This document shows positions 55,550 to 62,785 of a stretch of 64,000 nt of DNA, one piece after another. The position numbers and the translations under genes were made by a program. Origin of the DNA: Burkholderiales bacterium (GTDB lineage Bacteria > Pseudomonadota > Gammaproteobacteria > Burkholderiales > Burkholderiaceae); assembly GCA_947372535.1 (NCBI GenBank), contig CANBUA010000001.1, forward strand, positions 4,017-68,016, given 5' to 3'. How positions within the stretch are numbered: position 1 is the first letter of the stretch; each line of letters opens with the position of its first letter. The notes below the pieces were generated by a model. It had not been told where the DNA came from. It did no database searches and was given only the letters and a program-made list of their open reading frames with translations.

Positions 55550-56530
55550 ATGATCGACATCACCATCGAAAACTTCGAAACCGACCTGCTGGCGGTGTCC
55601 GCCCAGGTCCCCGTCCTGCTGGACATCTGGGCCCCCTGGTGCGGCCCCTGCAAGCAGCTCGGCCCCGTGCTGGAGCGCCTGGAGGAGGCCTACGGCGGCC
55701 GCTTCATCCTGGCCAAGGTCAATGCCGACGAGCAGCCCGAAATCTCGGGCCAACTCTCGCAGATGTTCGGCGTGCGCTCCATCCCTTTTTGCGTGATGTT
55801 CACGGGCGGCCAGCCGGTCGATGGCTTCGTCGGCGCCCTGCCCGAGGACAAGATCCGCGAGTTCCTGGACAAGCACGTGCCGCCAGGCGACGATGAGCTG
55901 GATTCGCCAGATGCCTTGGCCCAGGAAGAGGCCGATGCGGCTGACCAGGAGGAAAGCGGCGATGACATCTTGAACAAGCTGCAAGAGGCCTTGCTTCGTG
56001 ATCCGGGCAATGACGAAGCGCGCTTCGAGTTCATCAAGCTGATGCTCGAGCGTGGTGACGTGGCTCAGGCGCAGGAAGCTTTCCAGCCCATCGCCGGCCG
56101 CGCCGCTGGCCCCATTCCGGAGATGCGTGTGCTGGCCTTTGGCCTGTATGTGGCCGCCGCGCAGGCCGCGCCAGGCGCACGGTCCATCGAGGCGCTGGCG
56201 GCGGCCATTGCCACCAACAAGCGCGATTTCGAGGCCCGCTTCGAGCTGGCCCAGGTGCACTTTGCCGCCGGTCGATTCCTCGACGCCATGGAAGCGCTGC
56301 TGGAGATCATCATGCGCGACAAGGCCTGGTCGGACGAAAAGGCCCGCAAGACCTACGTCGCCATTTTGGAGGTGATGACCAAGCCGCTGCCCAAGCCCAA
56401 AGCGGGCGGCAAACCCGCGGCGGCGCCGGGCGACCAACCCAAGCTGGAGGTGGCCGGCAAGATCGACGTCACGCCGGCCGATCCAGTGATCGATCAATAT
56501 CGGCGCAAGCTCAGCATGGCGCTGTTTTGA
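55550..56530 (+). CDS. CnoX/YbbN-type thioredoxin with TPR tail
   Basis: A 326-residue cytoplasmic protein: thioredoxin domain (~1-108) with LLDIWAPWCGPCKQLGPVL, then an acidic linker (~115-140) and a helical TPR-like region (~140-285) typical of CnoX. E. coli CnoX lost the first catalytic cysteine (SxxC); here the CGPC pair is complete, so redox activity in addition to holdase function is plausible. A Lys/Pro/Ala-rich segment (~285-305) precedes the C-terminus. ATG at 55550 begins the domain; in-frame upstream codons overlap purE. Confidence 0.9.
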   Translation: MIDITIENFETDLLAVSAQVPVLLDIWAPWCGPCKQLGPVLERLEEAYGGRFILAKVNADEQPEISGQLSQMFGVRSIPFCVMFTGGQPVDGFVGALPEDKIREFLDKHVPPGDDELDSPDALAQEEADAADQEESGDDILNKLQEALLRDPGNDEARFEFIKLMLERGDVAQAQEAFQPIAGRAAGPIPEMRVLAFGLYVAAAQAAPGARSIEALAAAIATNKRDFEARFELAQVHFAAGRFLDAMEALLEIIMRDKAWSDEKARKTYVAILEVMTKPLPKPKAGGKPAAAPGDQPKLEVAGKIDVTPADPVIDQYRRKLSMALF

Positions 56531-56748
56531 ATCAAGCCGCTTGATTTGCGCGTTGGGACAATGTGTTTTCGCAAGCAAACACAGGCTTGAAAAATCCCCA
56601 GGGTAAACCTGCCGCCTGAGTTGGGGGCGGCCTGGTGAAAACCCGCGCATCACCCAAGCAGCGTCATTCTTACGCTCGATCCATGGCCGGATCTCGGGGC
56701 ATCTCGAGCATCCACACACGCTTAACTCAACAGCCAAGGTTCGACACC

Positions 56749-57645
56749 ATGATGAACACCTCCAGCGCACTGCGCTCGCCCCTGAACCGCCTGAGCCTGG
56801 GCGTCGCCGCCTTCGTGGTCTCCATGGCCGCCGTTCTGCCCGCCCACGCCGTCGAAAACGGCCCCGCGCCCACCAAGACCTACGTCGAAAGCGAGAAGGG
56901 TGGCTACACCGTCGGCACAGTCAAGATCTCCAAGGCCGATGCCAAGACCTACGGCGGCGCCACCGTGTACTACCCCACGGGCACCGGCCAGACCTTCGGC
57001 GTGGTCTCGCTGACCCCGGGCTTCACGGGCTTTCAGGCGGTCTACGCCTGGCTGGCCACACGCCTGGCCTCCTTCGGTTTCGTCGTGATCAACCTGGACA
57101 CCACCACCGTGCTGGACCAGCCACCGGCCCGCGCCAAGCAGATGGTCGATGCCATCAACCAGGTCATCGCCCTGAGCAAGACCGCCGGCTCGCCGCTCAA
57201 TGGCGTGGTTGACGCCGAACGCCGCGCCGTGATCGGTCACTCCATGGGTGGCGGCGGCACGCTGCTGGCCGCCACGGCTGATCCATCGCTCAAGGCCGCT
57301 GTGGCCCTGACGCCCTGGAGCCTGCTGACCAAAAATTTCCCCACACTCGCAGTGCCCACCATGATCGTTGGCGCCGAAAAGGACATCATCGCCCCCAACA
57401 GCGGCCACTCCGACCGCTTCTGGGCCAGCTTTGACGACCAACTGGTGCGTGGCTACGTGATGATCGCCGGCGCCGACCACCTGGTCGCCACCAGCTTGTC
57501 CAACGCCAAGTACCGCACCACACTGGCCAAGTCCACCGTCTCCTGGCTCAAGCTCTTCCTCGACGAAGACAGCCGCTACACCGACCTGGTCAAGACGGGC
57601 AACAACGGCGCCGACTACAAGAGCTACCAGATCGAAGGTTTCTGA
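56749..57645 (+). CDS. Secreted polyester-hydrolase-like (PETase/cutinase family) protein, copy 1
   Basis: A 298-residue alpha/beta hydrolase with a signal peptide ending AHA-VENG. The family pattern is clear: ATVYYPTGTG, LTPGFTGFQ (oxyanion loop), NLDTTTVLDQPPARA, the nucleophile elbow GHSMGGGG (S165), LTPWSLLTKNFPTL, catalytic D212 in AEKDIIAP and H244 in GADHLVA. This is the dienelactone-hydrolase-like cutinase group that includes Ideonella PETase. It has no cysteine at all in the mature part, so neither family disulfide can form. ATG at 56749 (the first of two) has AAGG upstream; an in-frame upstream stretch is not signal-like. It has its own terminator. Substrate (aliphatic or aromatic polyester, triglyceride) is inferred only. 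Confidence 0.9.
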   Translation: MMNTSSALRSPLNRLSLGVAAFVVSMAAVLPAHAVENGPAPTKTYVESEKGGYTVGTVKISKADAKTYGGATVYYPTGTGQTFGVVSLTPGFTGFQAVYAWLATRLASFGFVVINLDTTTVLDQPPARAKQMVDAINQVIALSKTAGSPLNGVVDAERRAVIGHSMGGGGTLLAATADPSLKAAVALTPWSLLTKNFPTLAVPTMIVGAEKDIIAPNSGHSDRFWASFDDQLVRGYVMIAGADHLVATSLSNAKYRTTLAKSTVSWLKLFLDEDSRYTDLVKTGNNGADYKSYQIEGF

Positions 57646-57690
57646 TCTCTGGGGCACAACCCCGGCGCCTCACGGCGCTTGCACGGCATC

Positions 57691-57722
57691 AGCCCCTGCG
57701 CCACAAGCCCAGGGGCTTTTTT
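57691..57722 (+). terminator. Intrinsic terminator after hydrolase copy 1
   Basis: An 8-bp stem AGCCCCTG/CAGGGGCT with an 11-base loop, followed by six Ts and then CATG. It closes the copy 1 unit 45 bases after its stop. Confidence 0.85.
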
Positions 57723-57751
57723 CATGCGATGGCTTGCGACACAATGGCCAG

Positions 57752-58651
57752 ATGCCAACACCGACGACCACCCCTGATTCGCCTCTGATCAGCGCGCCCG
57801 CCCTGCTGGCCATTCATCAGGCCGCTGCCCGCGATGGCGCCCCAGATCTGCTGGTCCTGGATTGCCGCTTCCAACTGGCCGCCCCGGATGCCGGCCAGCA
57901 GGCCTACGCACAAGGCCACATCGATGGCGCCGCTTATGCGCACCTGGATCACGACCTGTCCGGCCCGAAAACCGGGCTGAACGGCCGCCACCCGCTGCCC
58001 ACGCCCGAAGCCCTCGCCGCCACACTGGGCCGCTGGGGCGTGACACCCCAGACGCAGGTCGTGGCCTATGACGATGCCGGCGGCATCTTCGCGGCCCGCG
58101 CCTGGTGGTTGCTGCAGTGGTTGGGCCATGCGCGCGTGCAGGTGCTCGATGGCGGCTGGGCGGCGTGGGAGGCCACCGGTGGCCCGATCAGCGCAGCGCA
58201 GCCGTCGCGCACGCGAACTCAGGTGCCTGCGCACGCGCACCAAGGCTGGGTGGTCACCACGCCCGAGGTGCTGGCGCACGTTCAGGCCGGCGACCACGAC
58301 GCCCAGTCGACCGCCATGCGCCTGCTGGACGCCCGCACCGCCGAGCGCTTTCACGGCATCGGCGAGACCATGGACCCCGTCGGTGGCCACATCCCCGGCG
58401 CGCGCAACCGCTGGTTCGGGCTCAACCTGCAAGAAGGTGGCCGCTTCAAGGCCCCAAGCCAGTTGCAGGCTGAATTCACCGAGCTGCTAGCCGGCCAAAG
58501 CGCCACCACCCTCGTGCACCAGTGCGGCTCCGGCGTCACCGCCTGCCACAACCTGCTGGCCATGGCCCAGGCTGGGCTGGGCATGGGTCGCTTGTATGCG
58601 GGCTCGTGGAGCGAATGGTGCGCCAACCCGACCAGACCCGTGGTGAGCTGA
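57752..58651 (+). CDS. sseA: 3-Mercaptopyruvate/thiosulfate sulfurtransferase (SseA-like)
   Basis: A 299-residue tandem-rhodanese enzyme moving sulfur to a thiol or cyanide acceptor. The first, inactive domain spans ~15-155 (DCRFQLAAPDAGQQAYAQGHIDGA in two parts); the second (~175-295) has the catalytic cysteine C258 in the loop CGSGVTA, the form typical of mercaptopyruvate rather than thiosulfate sulfurtransferases. DARTAERFHG and HIPGARN are also seen. ATG at 57752 is preferred to an in-frame TTG six codons earlier. No signal peptide. It lies between two hydrolase copies, with 29 bp to the terminator before it. Confidence 0.93.
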   Translation: MPTPTTTPDSPLISAPALLAIHQAAARDGAPDLLVLDCRFQLAAPDAGQQAYAQGHIDGAAYAHLDHDLSGPKTGLNGRHPLPTPEALAATLGRWGVTPQTQVVAYDDAGGIFAARAWWLLQWLGHARVQVLDGGWAAWEATGGPISAAQPSRTRTQVPAHAHQGWVVTTPEVLAHVQAGDHDAQSTAMRLLDARTAERFHGIGETMDPVGGHIPGARNRWFGLNLQEGGRFKAPSQLQAEFTELLAGQSATTLVHQCGSGVTACHNLLAMAQAGLGMGRLYAGSWSEWCANPTRPVVS

Positions 58652-58708
58652 ACCTTCGGGCTTGCGATTAAACTCCAGGCTTCCAGCCAGGACCACATCA
58701 AACCTCCC

Positions 58709-59317
58709 ATGATTCCTGCACTTGAAGCGCTAGAGCGTCTCCGCGAAGGCAACCGCCGTTTCGTGGCCAGCCTTGACCAGGGCGGCCTGCACGTTACCCC
58801 GCCACAGCGTTTCGAGCTGTCGCAGGAGCAGGAGCCTTTTGCCATCATCCTGGGCTGCTCCGATGCCCGCGTGCCGGCCGAGATCGTCTTCGATCAGGGC
58901 CTGGGCGATCTGTTCGTGATCCGCGTGGCCGGCAACATCGTCGCGCCGTCGCAAGTGGGCAGCGTGGAGTTCGCCGCTTCACGCTTCAACACGCGCCTGG
59001 TGGTGGTGCTGGGGCACTCCAACTGTGGCGCGATCACGGCCACCATCGAGCAGTTGCAGCAACCGGTCGAGACCCAGTCGCGCAACCTCAGCTCCATCGT
59101 GGACCGCGTGCGCCCGTCCGTCGAAGGCCTGCTCAAGACAGAGCTGCGCCATGACCTGCCCGCCCTGGTTCATCACGCCGTGCGCTCGAACGTGCACGTC
59201 TCGGTCAACCACCTGCGCTACGGCTCGCCCGTGCTGGAGCAACTGATCCGCAGCGAGGGCCTCATGATCGTGGGCGCCGAGTACTCGCTGGAAACCGGCG
59301 AAGTCGAGTTCCTCTGA
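58709..59317 (+). CDS. can: Beta-carbonic anhydrase
   Basis: Interconverts CO2 and bicarbonate. 202 residues with the zinc ligands C50, H103 and C106 and the catalytic dyad D52/R54: GCSDARVPAE and LGHSNCGAI. FVIRVAGNIV and SVEFAASR are typical of the family. ATG at 58709. Independent of the hydrolase genes by function; it lies between copies 1 and 2 on the same strand, 57 bp after sseA. Confidence 0.95.
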   Translation: MIPALEALERLREGNRRFVASLDQGGLHVTPPQRFELSQEQEPFAIILGCSDARVPAEIVFDQGLGDLFVIRVAGNIVAPSQVGSVEFAASRFNTRLVVVLGHSNCGAITATIEQLQQPVETQSRNLSSIVDRVRPSVEGLLKTELRHDLPALVHHAVRSNVHVSVNHLRYGSPVLEQLIRSEGLMIVGAEYSLETGEVEFL

Positions 59318-59457
59318 AACCATCCGATTTGTTACCCCCCGATACACGGGGCTGGGCGCTGGCGTAAACACGGGTGGCTTGATCGTTATACGAGCCCTAG
59401 CATGCGTGGCGCACTCGCTCATTGGCGAACGCCCCCTACACAAGGACTCTTTCAAAC

Positions 59458-60309
59458 ATGACGACGATCATCGCCAAGCTGGCCATCGCGGCCAGTGCCG
59501 CCGTTCTGGCCACTGCCGCTTTTGCCCAACAGCAAGGCCCTGAACAAACCGCTGCACAGCTGGAAGCGGGTAAAGGCCCCTTCACAGTGGCCACGGCCAA
59601 GATCGCCACGCCTTCGGGCTACGGCGGCGGCACGGTGTACTACCCCACCAATGCCAGCGGCAAGGTCGGCCTGATCGTGGTCGCGCCCGGCTTCACGGAA
59701 ACGCAATCGGCCATGAACATGTGGGGCCCCATCCTGGCCTCCAACGGCTTTGCCGTGATCAACATCGACACCAAGTCCACGCTGGACCAGCCCCCTGCAC
59801 GCGCCACGCAAATGATGGCGGCGCTCAAGCAGGTCTCTGACCTGAGCAAGACCACAGCCTCGCCTTACTACAACAAGATCGACGTGACCCGCCAGGCCGT
59901 GATGGGCCACTCCATGGGCGGCGGCGGTACCCTGGTCGCCGCCACGGCCAACCCTGCGCTCAAGGCCGCCATCCCGGCAGCCCCTTGGAGCCTGGCCACC
60001 AAGAACTTCCCCACACTGGCCGTGCCCACGATGATCTTTGCTTGCCAGTCCGACGTGATCGCGCCGGTCTCGGGTCATGCAGACCGTTTCTGGGCCAGCT
60101 TCAACAAGCAGCTGCCCAGCGCCTTTGCCGAGTATGCCGGTGCGGGCCATCAGTGCCCCACTTCGCAAGGCGGCGCCGACCGCAAGCTGGTCTTCAGCAA
60201 GCTCGGCATCGCTTGGTTCAAGCGCTTCGTGGACGGCGACACCCGCTACACGCAGTTCATCACCAACGACAGCCGCCTGTCACGCTTCCTGACCAACGGC
60301 TCGTTCTGA
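59458..60309 (+). CDS. Secreted PETase-like polyester hydrolase family protein, copy 2
   Basis: A 283-residue alpha/beta hydrolase with a signal peptide ending AFA-QQQG. Very close in plan to Ideonella PETase: GPFTVATAKIATPSGYGGGT, YYPTNASGKVG, APGFTETQS, TLDQPPARATQMMAAL, GHSMGGGG (S152), APWSLATKNF, D199 in FACQSDVIAPV, and H231 in GAGHQC. Only two cysteines exist, C196 and C233, placed exactly like PETase C203 and C239 (the active-site disulfide). The C-terminal pair (C273-C289 there) is missing. PETase W159 and S214 are His here (H151, H207), S238 is Q232. ATG at 59458 with AAGGA upstream. Secreted polyester or cutin-like hydrolase by family; substrate untested. Confidence 0.93.
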   Translation: MTTIIAKLAIAASAAVLATAAFAQQQGPEQTAAQLEAGKGPFTVATAKIATPSGYGGGTVYYPTNASGKVGLIVVAPGFTETQSAMNMWGPILASNGFAVINIDTKSTLDQPPARATQMMAALKQVSDLSKTTASPYYNKIDVTRQAVMGHSMGGGGTLVAATANPALKAAIPAAPWSLATKNFPTLAVPTMIFACQSDVIAPVSGHADRFWASFNKQLPSAFAEYAGAGHQCPTSQGGADRKLVFSKLGIAWFKRFVDGDTRYTQFITNDSRLSRFLTNGSF

Positions 60310-60336
60310 TCGAGCGCCATCATCCGGCACATCGAC

Positions 60337-60360
60337 AAGGGACCTTCGGGTCCCTTTTTT
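60337..60360 (+). terminator. Intrinsic terminator after hydrolase copy 2
   Basis: An 8-bp stem AAGGGACC/GGTCCCTT with a TTCG tetraloop and a six-T run that then reads CATG. The stem core GGACC-TTCG-GGTCC is the same as in the terminator after copy 3. Confidence 0.92.
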
Positions 60361-60568
60361 CATGGCGGGTCCACAGACAAAGTGCACATCAAACCAACAC
60401 AAATGACGCTCTGCCAGAGACCCCTCATTCAAGGGTGCCTGGCATCTGCATGATCGGGCAAACACGAATGTCTGTTTTGAGCACGGTTCTCTAGGATCAC
60501 CACATCCGCAGATCGTGCAACGTTACGACATGCGTAGTTGCTCCCATGACCTCACCAAAGGAATCCAC

Positions 60569-61420
60569 ATGACCTCGACCACCGTGCGCTTTGCCAAGCG
60601 CCTGATCGGCGCTGCAGCCCTGCTGGCCACCGCTTCCGTGTTCGCGCAAAGCCTGCCCTCCGATGCAGCCTTGCAAGCCACCAGCGGCCCGCTGAAGATC
60701 GCTCAGGCCAACATCGCCACGCCCAACGGCTATGGCAGCGGCACCGTGTACTACCCCACTACCGGCACCAACATGGGCCTGGTCGTGATCGCCCCAGGCT
60801 TCACCGAAGGCCCTAGCTTCAACGCTTTCTGGGGTGAAAAGCTGGCGTCGTGGGGCTTCGTCGCCGTCAACATCGGCACCAAGACCACGCTGGACCTGCC
60901 TGGCCCTCGCGCCACGCAAATGTGGGCAGCCCTGCAGCAAGTCGCCGCCCTGAGCAAGACCTCGGGTTCGCCCTTCGCTGGCAAGGTCGATGCCAACCGT
61001 CTGGCCGCCATGGGTCACTCCATGGGCGGTGGCGGCACGCTGCTGATCTCGCAGGACCACCCCACGCTGAAGGCCGCCATCCCCATGGCACCGTGGAACC
61101 TGACGCAGAAGAATTTCCCCAAGATCACCGTGCCTCAGTTGATGTTCGCCTGCCAGAACGACATCATCGCGCCAGTGTCCGGCCACGCTGACCGCTTCTG
61201 GACGAGCTTCAACACGACCTTGCCCCGCGTCTTTGCTGAAAGCAAGGGCCAGGATCACTTCTGCCCAACCAACCTGACCAGCGCCGCCGAGAAGGCCGCC
61301 TTCGGCCGCATCGCCATCGCCTGGTACAAGATCTACCTGGACGGCGATACCCAGTACAAGCAAGTGATCACCAACGGCAACAGCCCTGTGTTCTCGCGCT
61401 ACCTGACCGGCGGCCTGTGA
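60569..61420 (+). CDS. Secreted PETase-like polyester hydrolase family protein, copy 3
   Basis: A 283-residue alpha/beta hydrolase with a signal peptide ending VFA-QSLP. Motifs: IATPNGYGSGTVYYPTTG, APGFTEGPS, TLDLPGPRATQMWAAL, GHSMGGGG (S151), APWNLTQKNF, D198 in FACQNDIIAPV, H230 in GQDHFC. Just two cysteines, C195 and C232, equivalent to the PETase active-site disulfide; no C-terminal pair. Subsite equivalents are cutinase-like: H150 (PETase W159), H206 (S214), F231 (S238), with W176 and M152 kept. ATG at 60569 has AAAGGA seven bases upstream, the best ribosome binding site of the three. Its own terminator follows. Confidence 0.93.
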   Translation: MTSTTVRFAKRLIGAAALLATASVFAQSLPSDAALQATSGPLKIAQANIATPNGYGSGTVYYPTTGTNMGLVVIAPGFTEGPSFNAFWGEKLASWGFVAVNIGTKTTLDLPGPRATQMWAALQQVAALSKTSGSPFAGKVDANRLAAMGHSMGGGGTLLISQDHPTLKAAIPMAPWNLTQKNFPKITVPQLMFACQNDIIAPVSGHADRFWTSFNTTLPRVFAESKGQDHFCPTNLTSAAEKAAFGRIAIAWYKIYLDGDTQYKQVITNGNSPVFSRYLTGGL

Positions 61421-61450
61421 GTTTGACTCACCAGGTTTGAATGGCACGCC

Positions 61451-61475
61451 AAAAAGGACCTTCGGGTCCTTTTTT
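61451..61475. terminator. Bidirectional intrinsic terminator between hydrolase copy 3 and glcF
   Basis: A 10-bp stem AAAAAGGACC/GGTCCTTTTT with a TTCG loop, A-rich on one side and T-rich on the other, so it can work on both strands. On the plus strand it runs on into CATG, as for the other two hydrolase genes. Confidence 0.92.
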
Positions 61476-61515
61476 CATGGGCGTGAACTTGCGGGCCGAG
61501 GCGCCTGGAGGGGCT

Positions 61516-62784
61516 TCAGCGTGCCGCGGCCAGCGCGTCGTCCAGCACTTCGATCCAGTGCCTGACCGGCACGTCCAGCCCCGATTGCAAGTGGGTGATG
61601 CAACCGATGTTGGCGCTGGCCACCACGGGTGCGCCCGTGGCTTGCAGTGCCGCCACCTTGGCCTGCTTCAAAGGCTGAGCCAGATCGGGCTGGAGCATGC
61701 TGTAAGCGCCCCCCGCGCCGCAGCACTGATGGCTGTCGGTGGCTGCCAGCTTGACGTCGAAGCCCAGGGCGAGCAAGCCCATCTCGACCGGGCCGGGCCG
61801 GCCGGCTGCGCTGAGCTTGAGCACATGGCTGAGGCTGCACGGCGGGTGGAAAGCGATGGCCTGGCCACGCTGCCCGGCCAGCACCGGCTGCAAGGCCGGC
61901 ACCCATTGAGGCAGCAGATCGCCCGGGTCCTTGAGCAAGGCGACCACTTGACGGGCCTTGTCGGCATAGCGCGGCTCGTCGGCCAGCAGGCGGGCGTAGT
62001 CCTTGACCCAGGCGCCACAACCTGAGGCATTGACCAGGATGGCCTCGACCGCGCGCGGGCCTTGCACATGCGGCCACCAGGCATCGATGTTGATGCGGGC
62101 CTGCGCCTTGGCGCCGGACTCGTCACCCAGGTGACCTTTGAGGGCGCCGCAACAGCCCGCCCCCGCCACGGTCACCACGCCCATGCCGACGGCATCGAGC
62201 ACACGCGTCGTGGCCGCATCGATGTTGGGCCGCAGGTGGGGCTGCACACAGCCTTGAGGCATCAGCACCTGACGGGCATGGCTGGGCCTGCCCGCGATGG
62301 GGTGGCGGCCAGGCGGCAAGGGCACGGCGGGCGGCACATGCTGCGCCAAGGCGGCCGGCAACATGGGCCGCATGACCCGGCCCAGCATGAGCAAAGGCCC
62401 AAAGGCCTTGGACGGCACCACGGTGCGCAAGGCCCAGCGGCGCAGGCGCTCGGGCAGAGGCCGGCTCACCTGCTCGTCCACCACCTGCTGGCCAACCTCC
62501 AGCAGCTTGTGGTACTGAACGCCTGAAGGACAGGTGCTTTCGCAATGGCGGCAGCCGATGCAGCGGTCCAGGTGGGTTTGGGTGGTGCGCGTGGGCGCCT
62601 GGCCTTCGAAGACCTGCTTCATCAGGTAAATGCGGCCGCGCGGGCCGTCCAGCTCGTCGCCGGTCAGCTTATAGGTGGGGCAGGTGGCATTGCAGAAGCC
62701 GCAGTGCACACAACTGCGCAGCACGCCCTGGGCCTGTTCGCCTCGGGCCGTGCCTTCATGGACGGGCGCCAGGTGAGTCTGCAT
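61516..62784 (-). CDS. glcF: Glycolate oxidase iron-sulfur subunit GlcF
   Basis: A 422-residue subunit carrying two [4Fe-4S] clusters (CVHCGFCNATCPTY near residue 25 and CIGCRHCESTCPSG near residue 77) and two CCG domains (GAGCCGALKGHLG and HQCCGAGGAYSML). With GlcD and GlcE it oxidises glycolate to glyoxylate and passes electrons to the respiratory chain. ATG at 62784 lies one base after the glcE stop. Conserved cysteines inside NASGCGAWV and HPPCSLSH complete the CCG modules. Confidence 0.95.
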   Translation of the reverse strand: MQTHLAPVHEGTARGEQAQGVLRSCVHCGFCNATCPTYKLTGDELDGPRGRIYLMKQVFEGQAPTRTTQTHLDRCIGCRHCESTCPSGVQYHKLLEVGQQVVDEQVSRPLPERLRRWALRTVVPSKAFGPLLMLGRVMRPMLPAALAQHVPPAVPLPPGRHPIAGRPSHARQVLMPQGCVQPHLRPNIDAATTRVLDAVGMGVVTVAGAGCCGALKGHLGDESGAKAQARINIDAWWPHVQGPRAVEAILVNASGCGAWVKDYARLLADEPRYADKARQVVALLKDPGDLLPQWVPALQPVLAGQRGQAIAFHPPCSLSHVLKLSAAGRPGPVEMGLLALGFDVKLAATDSHQCCGAGGAYSMLQPDLAQPLKQAKVAALQATGAPVVASANIGCITHLQSGLDVPVRHWIEVLDDALAAAR

Positions 62785-62785
62785 C

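Noticed and set aside
56531..56545. ATCAAG/CTTGAT inverted repeat right after the thioredoxin-like gene as a terminator
   Set aside because: Only six A/T-rich pairs and no T-run; too weak to call.
56635..56748. N-terminal extension of hydrolase copy 1
   Set aside because: The 38 extra residues would precede a normal signal peptide and have no support; ATG at 56749 follows an AAGG.
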